Source of the DNA: Exophiala sp. HKRS030
Lineage: Eukaryota > Ascomycota > Eurotiomycetes > Chaetothyriales > Herpotrichiellaceae
DNA: 64,000 nucleotides
Assembly: GCA_023897205.1 (NCBI GenBank)
Contig: JAHWDD010000010.1
Span: 2,356,001 to 2,420,000 of the forward strand
Direction: 5' to 3'
Of this stretch, positions 1 through 10,930 are shown piece after piece (within the stretch, counting starts at the first letter, position 1; every line of letters starts with the position of its first letter). Under the pieces are notes generated by a model. It saw nothing but the letters and a program-made list of their open reading frames with translations. It ran no database searches and was not told the origin of the DNA. The position numbers and the translations under genes were made by a program.

Positions 1-1844
1 GTACGGAGACGGTGACACCAAAGTGTGGAGTCACATGTGACTTGGGGTTTGTCGGAACAGCACGTGCCCTATAGGAACCACAATTTTGATGAGATCGTTG
101 CCAAAAACATCTCGATATGGATCTTTGCAAATATGCAGCAGACATGTAGGTGATATCATCAGAATGACTAGTTAGAGTCTCGAGAATGCACGGTGGCTAT
201 CAGGTTTCGTCGCTCGTCAACCTTGAGCCTCCAGGCCGGCGCACTCGAGTCACGTGTTAGTACTACGGAGTATATTTTCTTCAGACGCAGTTTGCTGATG
301 TTATTTTTGTGCTTCTGACCTGAATGGCAATTGCCTGAAACCGTCATCTGATCATGACGATCAGAGCATAGATGGTGGCGAAAGTGCAAGTTTATTTTTT
401 GCTACCTCTAGAGCAGCATCAGTTACATCCACAGCCAGGTAAGTGCTTCCTTTTGCTGATGCTATCCGAATTCAAAATCCATGATTGCCCGGAAGGAGGA
501 AAGCCAGTTGATTGCTTCAGCCGCAACATCTCGACCACTTACTTGTTAGAACCCTGCCGCTATGGATAGATTCAGGAACAAATATGGGTCTGCGTCGTTT
601 ATATCTCCTAGTCTGGTCATGGGGTTTGCCACAGTGACCGGTCGAATGATTTGGTTTCTCTTGATGAGAAGATCCAACTAGTTTGGGCGGCACACTAGAA
701 ACGACAAAAGCTAGTCGGATAACATCATGTGCTCATCACATGATAGCCACGACTAGTTCGAAGATAGGATGTCGACGGGACATTCAGAGCCTTGTTGCTC
801 CAAGCATCCAGAAATCAGAATTCGTGAGTCTGGCCTGTGGATCCGTCGGACATGGTCGGAATTATGCCAAGACTTAATGCCACGAGCACGCACGAGATAT
901 CACGGTCATGATTTTGCTGCCACTTTGAGCTGTGAAAAGGTATCAAACAAACAAGTGTTTGTGATTACCTGCAAAGCTTGCAAGGTACCGACCAAGTCCC
1001 AGGATCAACATTTCATCTCCAATTTCTCAGTGCCTCGGCCTTCAAGGTATTGATGATGGTTCAAAGGTGTTTGCTTCATCAATTGGATGTCTCATGCACC
1101 AACTGCCGCTAACAATGTCCCCACACCGCGGTTGGACACCCTGCAATCTCATCGAGTCATGGCTGCGAAATGACGATTCCAAGCCCCCTTGCAGGTGGGA
1201 TGTTGTACTTTCCATGTTTGGTGGGATGAGTGGATATGCCGAGCCTATCACAGATTGATTCTTCCATTATCCGATCATGAAAACACCAATCAATTCTCCA
1301 GGGTCAAAATTGAAGTGAATGGCCTTTCAATGCTACTGCCTACCTACTTATCAGGCCCTCTCTTCCTCTGCAAACCAACGAGTACTACCTGGTTACTGGA
1401 GGTTATCTCTACGGTGTTACTGGATCCTTGTCCCAATCGGCAATCCCAGTAGCTCTGAAGCTTCGGTGGTGCTTAAATCCGCCAAGAAGCTATCATTCGA
1501 CTTAATCTACCTGGGGTTGCAGATAAATCTTTAGCGTTAAGGTTCCCAGTAATGACCTTCCTACTTCAGATCGACTCAATCGTCTTGACTGGATGCCCGT
1601 ACGGCTTGAGGTCAATCGAATCTCCATGTAACGACAGCTACATGAGATAATCATGTTCTTGCCGACTTGGGCTATCGTAGCCTTCCAAAGGTGTCATGAA
1701 CCATTCCCCCACTATCCGTATATACCGTCTGCCTAAGTATCTGCTGAGTATGTCTCTTTTCTCCTCGTCGTGGGCGATTCCCTCCCCTCTGGCAACGTCC
1801 CTCTTTTCCGCCCTTCCACTGCGTCGCCTCGATTCTATACCGAC
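1..1844. other. No gene recognised
   Basis: Only short unrelated reading frames are present and none shows a recognisable domain or splice pattern. The stretch contains one copy (264-272) of the nonamer TACGGAGTA that recurs elsewhere in the window, and CACGTG boxes near 61 and 251. Its right end is presumably the promoter of the esterase-like gene. Confidence 0.6.
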
Positions 1845-3963
1845 ATGAATGCCCTCAGATTCATGCCAGGTCATCTCACGACTTTGGCATTGTATGCCAT
1901 TGTCATCGCAGCGTGTTTACCTTTTCCAGCTCTGGCTCAGCTACAAGTGTCACTTTCCGTCGAAGATGGTTTGTTGCAAGGTAGCATCGATGGTCGCATT
2001 GTCGTTTTGTTCGCACCAAGCGGTGTAGACCCCTCGAGGACACCGACGTCACCTCCAGTCCAGATTTGTTCTTTGGAATAAATGTCTTCGATCTTACTCC
2101 CTCCGAAATCACAACAATCTCTGGTGGAAGCGGAACAAATGTCACCTTTGGTCCGTATGGTTTCCCCAATGTCAGCTTGTCAGACGTCCCAGTTGGTAGC
2201 TATTCGGTCCAAGCGTATCTGAATATATATGAGAAGGCCTCAAGGAGTGATGGTTCGACCATCAGTGTGCGGTTTCCCAATGGTGATGGTGCTCCCAATA
2301 TTGGCGGGTTCGGAAGTCTGTTCACATCAATCGTCGACGTCGATGTTGACGGAGGATCTCAGGTCATTGAACTCGTCTTGAATAATGTCACCGCTGTCGA
2401 CGAGTTCACTGGCAATGAAATCGGTGGTACCTACCAGGGCAATTATGAGGATACAGAAACGCTCAAATATGTCAAGATTCGTAGCGAGGCTCTAAGCAAG
2501 TTCTGGGGTCGTGATATGTATGTAGGCGCCAATGTCCTCTTGCCATACGGGTATGATGCATCCGATACTAGCACACGATACCCGGTGATTTACCAACAGG
2601 GTCATTGGCCTGGAGGCGCTGGACCATTCCGATATCCTACAGCAGCATTCTCCAGCGAGTGGAACCGCGGATTCATCAACGCAACGGAAGATCAAGCTGA
2701 ACGCCCAACGCCAAAGGTGATCCTGGTCAATTTCCGTCACGAGTCACCATATTACGACGATTCCTATGCCGTCAATACCGCAAACATTGGCCCCTATGGC
2801 GATGCAATCAACGACGAGCTCATCCCTCATATCGAGTCTCTCTTTAACACTATTGCAGAGCCTTATGCACGTATCCAGACTGGGGGTCAACTGGAGGCTG
2901 GATCTCTGCAGCTACTGTCATCTTCCGTCCCGATCTTTTCGGAGCCGCTTTTTCATCATACCCTGATTCGCTGGATTTCCACAGGCACCAAGATATTCAA
3001 CTTTATTCTGCCGCGAATGCTTATGTTGGTGCTGATGGCAGTGCAACTCCTTCTATTCGCGAGTTTGATGACGATGGCAACGAAGTTGTTCTGGCTACAG
3101 TTGCACAAGAGAATCACTGGGAGCTTACTTTTGGCACTTCGACTCGCTCATCCCTACAATGGGATGTATGGAACGCCGTATTTGGTGTTCAGGGTCTCAA
3201 CGGCTACCCTCTGGAACCTTGGAACAAGGTCACTGGAGAAATTTATCCAGAAGCTGTTGAGTATTGGAAGCACCTCGACCTGGCTGATTATATCGTCAGC
3301 AACTGGGACAATGAACGTAATCTCGGTGAGACATTGGCCAAACGTCTGTTCATTTATGTTGGATCTTGGGATGACTACTATCTGAATGAGGGCGTCGAGG
3401 AGTTCCAGAGTCGTATTGATGCCATTGGAGGACCTGGGTGGGCCAATATCACCATTCTTCCCGAGAAACCACATGGAGGATATTATCAAGCCCGTGGCTT
3501 CTGGGACTATATCGAACTTCTCTATTCTTGGATCGAAGATCATGCTCCTGATGGGCCAACACCGTTGTCGAGTGAAGTGACGAGATCTTCATCGCGAGGC
3601 AACACCTTCGACGAAGTCCTTGGTTATGGCGGACACAAAGCTGCCCTTGCCCGTCAGGCTCCGCCTTCGATCAAGTCCGGAGGTTGGGCAAACGCCGCGG
3701 GAGTGGTCGAAGCCAGTGTGGGACGTTGGGATCCCGGCGTCACTCTCGAGGCGCAGTGGCTGATCAATGGCAAGCCAGCCGGTGAAGCCTTTGAGGTAGC
3801 TCAGAATCAAGTCCTAACATATACGCCAACCGCGGTGAACAAGAGATCTTTCTTGCAACTCGCAGTGACTGGCCGGAAGTCAGGATATGTTGACGAAACT
3901 AGGCAGAGCAACTCTGTTCCGGTCAGAAAATGGGGAGCCACGCCCTGGAAGCCCTGGACATAG
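1845..3963 (+). CDS. Secreted esterase-like alpha/beta hydrolase, two frameshifts
   Basis: The product looks like a secreted hydrolase of the esterase/alpha-beta fold. A hydrophobic signal peptide follows the ATG at 1845 (a second ATG at 1863 would also keep it) and ends near PALAQ. The nucleophile-elbow motif GGSTGGW lies at about 2883-2905 and a likely catalytic His sits in EKPHGGYY near 3465-3485. The last hundred residues resemble an immunoglobulin-like module. The reading is split across three frames. One base is missing at the C-run 2030-2033, and a second at the G-run 2882-2886, exactly inside the nucleophile motif. Adding two bases gives 2121 nt, or 706 residues, with no other stop. 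Either the assembly under-called two homopolymers or the gene is a recent pseudogene. Substrate unknown; no intron is needed. Confidence 0.72.
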
Positions 3964-4437
3964 ACATGTGTCACCAGATAATGAACTTGGTCTCATTTCA
4001 CATTCTCAATCCCAAGTTGATTTTACCTAGGATATGTAATTTAAAACCTTTATAAAAGTTGGTTCTGCATTTTCGGACTTGCAGGGTCTAGATCGTTCTC
4101 ATTATGTGACCAAGTCTATCAATTCCATCAGGCCATTGAGTTTTGATCAATGAATAGCCAAAGAATGACCATTCATGAGGAGATCAAAAGGAGTCAGTAA
4201 TACTTGGTTTGCATGTGGTATTGCCAGAAAGAGTAATACGGCAATCGGAAACTAAGGCCCATGTGCTTCCAGCAGATTTTGTGATCACAGGCTCAGCTTA
4301 CTCCGGCCTTTGAACAGCTGACACGCTCGTTCGCACCATAAATTCTAAACACGACATACGCTAGGCCAACGCAAGTTTTACGACAAGAATTGGCTTTGCA
4401 GTCCGATGTCGCTTCTTCTGCACTGAATGAAAATGAG

Positions 4438-4443
4438 CCGAGG
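4438..4443 (-). promoter_or_regulatory. Candidate FarA/FarB element CCTCGG
   Basis: CCGAGG on the plus strand, that is CCTCGG on the minus strand, 613 bases upstream of the acyl-CoA oxidase ATG. In Aspergillus, CCTCGG is the core site of the fatty-acid regulators FarA/FarB at beta-oxidation genes. Assignment here is by match and context only. Confidence 0.35.
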
Positions 4444-4731
4444 CACATGTTTCTTGACAAGGCTGAGTGTTTGCCAAGAAGGGCGGATTGGGTTGAGTTA
4501 GCCCATCGGATAGAGCACATTGTAGGATGATCGTGTTCTCGCATTCTCATGTCCGGGATACCCGGAATCACTCTGGAGAAGATGATGAAGAACATGGAGA
4601 ATTCATGGAGATGCACTGAGCCCTGACTGACTCAAAATTCAGTTCACGAATTTGAGTTACGGGCGAAGATGAAGAAGCACGGGATTCTGACACCGCAGGA
4701 TAGAAGAACGCTAAACCGGATGAGGTAACTA

Positions 4732-4737
4732 CCGAGG
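4732..4737 (-). promoter_or_regulatory. Candidate FarA/FarB element CCTCGG
   Basis: Second CCGAGG/CCTCGG hexamer, 319 bases before the acyl-CoA oxidase ATG. Two copies in 1.1 kb is more than the ~0.5 expected for a hexamer on both strands, and the downstream gene is a typical FarA target. Confidence 0.4.
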
Positions 4738-5055
4738 CAACTCTTTTGTCTGCGCATCATCCAAATTCCACACTTACGCCCAGTCGTCAGCCCATCACGG
4801 ACACCGTAACCCATCTAGGCACATCCGGATCATCGTGGCCTTTCGCTTCTACTCTCCCTTCGGATCTCGCCCTCTCGCTTCTCTTCTCAGTGATCCTTGC
4901 TCACACCAAGAACCCTAAGTTAAGAAAGTCTTTCGGCTCAAGCACGGCTATTACGTCCTCCGTCTGTTTTTATAGTGAGAGCTGTCTCCATTACCTGCAA
5001 CTTCATCATTTCATTCTCTATTCCTTGATTTTACACCTATTCACAGTCTTTCAAC

Positions 5056-7149
5056 ATGCCGTCAAATCCAGAATGGGTCAAGGCCCTCGTGCCTTCAGGT
5101 CCTCAGGGATCCGAGCTCCTCGCACAGGAAAGAGCCAAATCAAGCCTCAATGTCGACCAACTCGCAGAATTCATGTTCACAAAAGAAATACTTGAGAGAA
5201 ATGAAAGAATTTTGAACATCCTTACCGCAGACCCGGTCTTTGACAAGTCTCAGAACTACTTTCGAGGAAGAGATGCAAGAATAGAGGCAGCTCTAGCAAA
5301 AGGAAAGCGATTGCAGCAGCTGCAGGTCAAGCACAACTGGACCAGAGATGAATACACTGTTGCCAATGATCTCATCAGCGAGCCCACACCTTACGGCTTA
5401 CATGCCAGTATGTTTCTTGTCACGTTGAAGGAACAAGGTACTCCGGAACAACACAAGCTGTTCCTCGAGAAGGCAGAGAAATATGAAATCATCGGCTGTT
5501 ATGCTCAAACTGAGCTTGGCCACGGTTCCAATGTCAGAGGACTGGAAACCACTGCTACCTGGAATGCCGACGACAAGACTTTCACACTTCACTCCCCTCA
5601 CTTGACAGCCTCCAAGTGGTGGATTGGATCTCTTGGAAAGGCCGCCAATCACGCTGTTGTCATGGCTCAGCTATATATTGACGGCAAGAATTATGGCCCA
5701 CATCCCTTCGTCGCTCAAATCAGAGATCTGAAAACTCACCTACCTCTCCCAAACATCCACGTTGGTGATATTGGCCCCAAGTTTGGTTACAACACCATGG
5801 ATAACGGCTTTTTACTTTTCAAGAATGTCAAGATCCCACACGTCAACATGTTGGCCAGATTCTCACGAATTGATCCTCAAACAAACAAATACGTTCGCCC
5901 ATCAAACCCTTCGCTAATCTACGGCACTCTCACCTATATCCGAAGCCACATCGTTCTTCAATCTGGCTCAACCTTGGCACGTGGCGTGACCATCGCAAGC
6001 CGATATTGTGCAGTTAGACGTCAATTCCAAGACCGTGATGCACCAGCCAATGAGCCTGGTGAGAATCAAGTCCTCAATTATACAATGGTGCAGATCCGAC
6101 TGCTTCCTCTGCTGGCAGCTACTTATGCTCTACACTTTACCGGGAGAGGCATGATCAACATGTACCAGGAGAATCAGAAGCGCATGAACTCTACTGCCGC
6201 TCCCGAAGCTCGTCGCAACCCTGGTCCGGAAGAACTCAACGCTGGTACAGATCTGCTCGCAGATCTTCACGCCACTAGCTGCGCATTGAAGGCTCTTGCT
6301 TCAACTACCGCAGCTGAAGGTCTCGAAGTTTGCCGTCGCGCTTGTGGTGGTCATGGTTATTCATCGTTCTCTGGTATTGGCAGCTGGTATGCTGATTACT
6401 TGCCAACCGTTACCTGGGAAGGAGACAACTACATGCTCACCCAACAGGTCAGTCGATATCTTCTAAAAACCGCGCGTGCAGTTCTCAAAGGCAACTCTGG
6501 AAACAATGATACTTCTCGGATCCTGAAAGAATTTATTCGCCGCCGTGACATCGGAGCTGCATTTGATGTGATTGGAAATGACAACGACCTCGTCGATGCC
6601 TTCGCCTGGAGAGTATCGTTCCTCACCTTCGAAGCGCTCCGTCATCGTGATGAAGATAAGCAATCATGGAATAGTCTTCTTGTCGACTTCTGGCGCCTAT
6701 CTACTGCCCACGCTCAATACATGATCGTCAAGAACTTCCATGACGCTCTTAATGACCCCAGCACCAAGAAGGAACTCGACCCCGAAACCGTTACCCTTCT
6801 CCACAAGCTCTTCCGTCTCTACGCCCTCAGCACACTTGAGAAAGAAGCTTCGGAATTCTACTCGTCTGCCGCTGTCACTGTGCGCCAAATCACACTGGCT
6901 CGCACCAAAGCTGTGATGAACCTTCTGGAGGAGATTCGTCCCCACACTATCCGACTCGTCGATGCATGGAAATTCCCAGATTGGCAACTCGACAGTTCGC
7001 TGGGTCGATATGATGGAAAGGTCTACGAAGATATGTTCCATCGTGCCAGTGAAATCAACCCATTGAACGATATTGTATTTGACCCGTATCCAAATTCAAA
7101 GGTGCTGTTCAAGGAGGACAAGAGGACGGATTTGAGAAGTAAATTGTAA
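5056..7149 (+). CDS. POX1: Peroxisomal acyl-CoA oxidase
   Basis: First enzyme of peroxisomal beta-oxidation: an FAD enzyme that converts acyl-CoA to trans-2-enoyl-CoA and passes electrons to oxygen, giving H2O2. The 697-residue uninterrupted frame has the usual family length. Visible landmarks are the N-terminal acyl-CoA oxidase domain (about 30-150), the FAD-binding middle-domain motif CYAQTELGHGSNVRG (about residues 150-165), the CGGHGYSS segment (about 432-440) and WEGDNYML near residue 455, which carries the expected catalytic Glu. The protein ends in Ser-Lys-Leu, a canonical PTS1 peroxisomal signal. No intron. Two CCTCGG elements upstream suggest fatty-acid induction through FarA-type regulators (inference). 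The closest yeast counterpart is Pox1. Confidence 0.96.
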   Translation: MPSNPEWVKALVPSGPQGSELLAQERAKSSLNVDQLAEFMFTKEILERNERILNILTADPVFDKSQNYFRGRDARIEAALAKGKRLQQLQVKHNWTRDEYTVANDLISEPTPYGLHASMFLVTLKEQGTPEQHKLFLEKAEKYEIIGCYAQTELGHGSNVRGLETTATWNADDKTFTLHSPHLTASKWWIGSLGKAANHAVVMAQLYIDGKNYGPHPFVAQIRDLKTHLPLPNIHVGDIGPKFGYNTMDNGFLLFKNVKIPHVNMLARFSRIDPQTNKYVRPSNPSLIYGTLTYIRSHIVLQSGSTLARGVTIASRYCAVRRQFQDRDAPANEPGENQVLNYTMVQIRLLPLLAATYALHFTGRGMINMYQENQKRMNSTAAPEARRNPGPEELNAGTDLLADLHATSCALKALASTTAAEGLEVCRRACGGHGYSSFSGIGSWYADYLPTVTWEGDNYMLTQQVSRYLLKTARAVLKGNSGNNDTSRILKEFIRRRDIGAAFDVIGNDNDLVDAFAWRVSFLTFEALRHRDEDKQSWNSLLVDFWRLSTAHAQYMIVKNFHDALNDPSTKKELDPETVTLLHKLFRLYALSTLEKEASEFYSSAAVTVRQITLARTKAVMNLLEEIRPHTIRLVDAWKFPDWQLDSSLGRYDGKVYEDMFHRASEINPLNDIVFDPYPNSKVLFKEDKRTDLRSKL

Positions 7150-7627
7150 AAAGTTATCATAGATATGAACAGAATGCCAGTACAGGGTTTGGGGCCAAAT
7201 TGTACTTGGGTTAGGCAGTCTAGTATTAAAATGTACATGACAATTTATGTTGCTATCACAAGTTACTGGAAGTTGCCAACGCTAGCGATGATGGAGCCTA
7301 GTTCGTGAAGATTTCAGGAAGAGGTGCTACAGTTGACTGTTGTTACACCTAAGCCTAATGCCCATTTATTAAGTTAGGCCATGTGCATGATCAATTGCTT
7401 CGCTCGGAACCCCGTGCTGAGGTGAGGCACGTAATAACTTCCAGAAGAAATAATCCTCGACTGATCGCAATCGTTCCATCAATTAAAGTCCTGTGATCCC
7501 AATATGAAAGATTGAACCAGCAGGGGAAAAGAGTTTAATAGGCACTATCTTGTCCTGCACAAACCAAAAAGGTTATATACTAGTCAGGCGAGGAAACCAT
7601 TCAAATCAGTCCCATCTGGTTTCGTAT
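7150..7627. other. Intergenic
   Basis: This is the oxidase 3' region followed by the tRNA 5' flank. No gene, repeat or further RNA gene was recognised. Confidence 0.6.
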
Positions 7628-7760
7628 GACGCGGTGGCCGAGCGGTTAAGGCGTGTGACTAGAATCTTCTCCATATTTGCTGCAGTGATGCATGCTTAGG
7701 AGTCCGATATCCTGTTATCACATCTCTTCGGAGGCACAGGTTCAAATCCTGTCCACGTCG
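7628..7760 (+). tRNA. tRNA-Ser (anticodon AGA) with 52-nt intron
   Basis: A class II serine tRNA. Acceptor arms are 7628-7634 and 7753-7759 with discriminator G7760. The anticodon stem TGTGA/TCACA pairs 7654-7658 with 7718-7722 perfectly. The anticodon AGA is at 7661-7663 in the loop CTAGAA, and an intron occupies about 7665-7716 at the canonical position after base 37. The long variable arm is CTC-TTCG-GAG (7724-7733). The T arm is ACAGG/CCTGT around TTCAAAT (7736-7752). The acceptor stem has one mismatch, C7632 opposite A7755, where a T would pair. The intron is long for a fungal tRNA. The gene is probably functional, but the mismatch deserves a check. Confidence 0.9.
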
Positions 7761-7767
7761 ACATTTC

Positions 7768-7773
7768 TTTTTT
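7768..7773 (+). terminator. RNA polymerase III T-run terminator
   Basis: A run of six T starts eight bases after the tRNA-Ser discriminator base and is followed by a second T5 run, as expected for Pol III termination. Confidence 0.75.
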
Positions 7774-8618
7774 CTTTTTGTTCTTTTTGTATTTCTTCGT
7801 TTGGCTTTTGTTCGTTTATGGCCTTGTGAGGTTAGCGATCTGGAGTCTCTTTTGATTCGTTAGTTGTTGCCATTGTTTTGCCGGATACTCATGCTTGGCA
7901 ACTCTCCGAGTCTATCTATGACTTGATACGAACTCACATCGCACAAAATGTCGAAGGTGCTTTGGCCCTCAACACTTCTGGATTGTGACATTGCCGACGA
8001 CTTTAAGGACATGGCGTTTACAAGCTGCAACCTGTAATGCCTTGCCCCTCTATATTTCGTCTACTTTCACTCGATATGGTTATGAAATGCGATCACGTAG
8101 CACAAATAAGACGTCGAGAACACGACCAGCCAATCGTCATGCAAAGGAACCAGTTCTCACGGAACACAAGGTATCATCTGTTTGATGCCGCAAACGCACA
8201 AAGGTAAAAGATAACTCTGTTTGACCAGCGATCCCCATGTCCTTATTGTATAAAGCCCGTGTGTCCCGGGACGGCTTTCTACTTCTGATGTACAACGGCC
8301 GAACACCTTGGTGTGGTTGCATCGAGCAATTTGACCTTCTTGGGCATAGTCTTTTGGGAGAGACTGTACTTGAAGTGTTGGATCTTGTTGGTCCAGAAAC
8401 TCTGCTTCTTGTTGACTTCTCGAGGAGCGGATGCAAATCGACAATAACGACAACGATACTTTTAAGCTTGGCTTGACAGGGTACGACTGAGTCTCGACGA
8501 AGCGGCAGATCAGTGCGTAAGGGAGTGAGCATTCCACTCGTCTGCAAATCAGTGTGCTCAGCCACTCGAAGAAGCAACTCGTATCGAATCACCAGCTCAT
8601 CCCCGTCAGGAACTCGCC
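7774..8618. other. Intergenic
   Basis: Several overlapping frames of 60-150 codons exist on both strands between 7985 and 8592. None has a recognisable domain, a start context or a partner exon, so no gene is called. Confidence 0.5.
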
Positions 8619-9221
8619 ATGTCTACACGCGACATCTGGCTTGTTAGCACCAACGGCGGACGGTATCGACCATACGAATTATTACGCTTAGGCAACCACA
8701 TACGGACGATTGACAGCCGCGGCAACTTCCACTCGATCCTCCATTTCACGGACCCCGATGACTATGGCAGCACTAGCGGCGGTGTCGGCGGTGTCGGCGT
8801 TGTCGGCGCTGTTGCTGGTGGTTGCGGCTGTGGCGATTACCACTCCAGCTCCGATTCAGATTGCTACTCGGAGAGTGATGGCGGGTAAGTTTAATCCATG
8901 TGCCAGTCTTTATCTTCATTTTTTCTCTGCCCAGGTACACAACGGACCGACCCATGTCTGATGACTTGGTTCAATAGACCCGACCGCGGCAACCGCAGGT
9001 GTTCAGGTGCTACGAACGTTATTGTGAACAATACAAATATCCAGAATCGCGATTCACGGGATCACTCGAGAAACGACGGTGGTACCCGGGCTCGTGGTGA
9101 GAGTCGGTATGTTGAATGCACAGGTTGTCCGAGGCGTGCGCGTCGGAGGTGCGGTAATGGTGGTTTTCATGATCGTGATGGTGATCTGTTAGACATGTTT
9201 GTTCGAAGGAGGTGTCGGTGA
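8619..9221 (+). CDS. Small Gly/Arg/Cys-rich protein, two exons, unknown function
   Basis: Exons 8619-8884 and 8978-9221 are joined by a 93-nt intron (donor GTAAGT, acceptor CAATAG), giving 169 residues. The first ~45 residues (MSTRDIWLVSTNGG, then a segment rich in hydrophobic and charged residues) look like a small folded domain. A Gly/Val stretch with GGVGGVG repeats and GGCGCGD follows. The second exon is Arg/Asn/Gly-rich with cysteine pairs (VECTGCPRRARRRCGNGG). Phase 2 is kept across the splice and both flanks read open, which supports the model. There is no signal peptide and no family that I recognise. The basic C-terminus could bind nucleic acid, but that is only a guess. Confidence 0.6.
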
Positions 9222-10025
9222 GTGGCTTGGGGAACGGCTGGTTGAATCGTATTCTTTTGTGTAGTTTCTTCTACGGGACAGGGTGATTGGAGATGGGATT
9301 GTGTCGACTACTGTGTCGACTACTGTGTCGACTACTGTGTCGACTACTGTGTCAGATCTGAAAGGCTTTGCACCTACCATACATGGCTTGTTTGTTGAGC
9401 CTACTCATGTAGGGAGCCACGAAGTCTCCATCTGAACTATATCAACTGGGATCCCTCCGTGCGCCCCCGAGCTCGCAATATAGATATCAAGAATGTTAAG
9501 ATTATGAAACTGACTTTAAGAGCCTTGAAGTATCGAGTCTCGATGCAGGACCAGTTGGATTCTAGCTGATAATGATAGTGTTGTAGTTTCTGAGGCCTGG
9601 AGACAACCTAATAACACTTGTTGGGGACACCAGGGGTCGCATTGGACAGCCAACCTACAACACGCCGAGCCGTGGCCCCTCCTTTCTCAAAGATCCCCAA
9701 AGTCCTGCCGTAGCTTCTAGATACTCAGAAGTAAATTTTTCTCTAACTATACAATCATAGATACTTGGATACCAACGTATCGTGAGGTATCTACGTTTGG
9801 GCACATGGTCACGTTGACCCTCCACTTGTTAATGTTGATATCAATCGGAGAAATTACGTCGTTCGGATAAATCCATTAGCCGTCGAGTCTGTCACCACCC
9901 ACTACCCACTACCCACCATCCACCAGGACCGACATTGACCAAGACTTCACCCTCGCTCCCACAGCACCGTTCATGATACCGACTCTCACTCCTTCTACGG
10001 TCTGAGTCACCACCATGCTGCAAAG
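9222..10025. other. Intergenic
   Basis: Contains the 12-bp tandem array at 9301-9353 listed separately. The bases before 10026 are presumably the VPS20 promoter. Confidence 0.6.
9301..9353 (+). repeat. 12-bp tandem repeat, 4.4 copies
   Basis: Four perfect copies of gtgtcgactact plus five more bases. Each copy holds a SalI-type palindrome GTCGAC. It lies just after the small Gly/Arg-rich gene and is not in its frame. Confidence 0.95.
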
Positions 10026-10776
10026 ATGGGCAACTCACAGAGCTCGAACAAGATCTCTGCGCAGGACCGGTAAGTCTCACAATCCCCCACACAACACCCT
10101 CCACCATCTTGTTGCCCACACGACCACGCAAGGCAAACCCAGCGACCATGGCACTGACGCTCACAGTGCAATCCTCGATATGAAAAACCAACGCGACAAG
10201 CTGCGCCAATACCAGAAACGCATCACGGTGATCACCACGCGCGAGACCGAGATCGCACGCGAGTGCCTAGCCAAAGGCGACAAAGCCAAAGCGCTGCTCG
10301 CCCTGCGGCGCAAGAAATACCAAGAATCACTCCTCTCCAAGACCGACTCGCAGCTGGAACAATTGGAGAAACTGACCAGCAGCGTCGAGTTCGCACTGGT
10401 GCAGAAAGACGTCGTGTTTGGCCTGCAACAGGGCACGCAGGTGTTGAATCAGATCCACAAGGAGATGGGCGGGCTCGAGGGCGTGGAGAAGATGATGGCC
10501 GATACGGAGGAGGCCAGACGGTATCAGCAGGAGATCAGCGAGGCTTTGGCTGGGCAGATGTCGAATGAGGATGAAGATGAGGTCGAGGATGAGTTGGAGG
10601 CGCTGGAGAGGGAGCTGGTCGATGCAGTGGCCTTGCCGGATGCCCCCAATGGTACCCTGCTAGGCGAGGGTGTGCTTCCTGATGCACCTCGGACGGAACT
10701 TGAGATTGAGCAGGAGAAGGTGCAGAGGCAGAAGGAGAGGGCGAGACAGAGGAGGGTGGCCCTGGAGGCATCGTGA
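10026..10776 (+). CDS. VPS20: ESCRT-III subunit Vps20/CHMP6
   Basis: Vps20 nucleates ESCRT-III assembly on endosomes for sorting cargo into multivesicular bodies. Exons are 10026-10069 and 10167-10776 (97-nt intron, GTAAGT...CACAG), giving 217 residues, the family's usual size. The chosen ATG gives MGNSQSS, a Gly2 N-myristoylation site characteristic of Vps20/CHMP6; an upstream in-frame start without the splice would lose it. Residues 15-130 are charged coiled-coil helices of the Snf7 fold with a basic N-terminal half. The acidic middle (EDEDEVEDELEALEREL) and Arg/Lys-rich end match the autoinhibitory and MIM regions of the family. The gene is convergent with the PITH gene, with a 154-base gap. 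Confidence 0.93.
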
Positions 10777-10930
10777 TGTCAATGGTTTGGGAATCATGGA
10801 GTCATGGCCCTTTGGAAGAAATTTGTTCACGGAAGCATTTGATACGTACATTAGCGGCTGCTGCCACTTTGAGAGCTTTTGATTAGAGCAAGGAATATAT
10901 ATACAGGTACACATGTGAGATCCTCGTCCA

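Larger units (their letters stand above)
3964..5055. other. Intergenic, acyl-CoA oxidase promoter
   Basis: No gene is supported. The last ~150 bases before the oxidase ATG are rich in C and T, as in many fungal core promoters and leaders. A 149-codon frame starting at 4746 runs into the oxidase start in another frame and shows no protein-like features. Two CCTCGG-type elements are listed separately. Confidence 0.6.

Noticed and set aside
2030..2890. Introns to explain the esterase frame changes
   Set aside because: Protein sequence is continuous across both points with only one base lacking; no room for a GT-AG intron.
4746..5195. 149-codon plus-strand frame before and across the oxidase start
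   Set aside because: Overlaps the acyl-CoA oxidase ATG in another frame and has random composition; at most an upstream frame in the leader.
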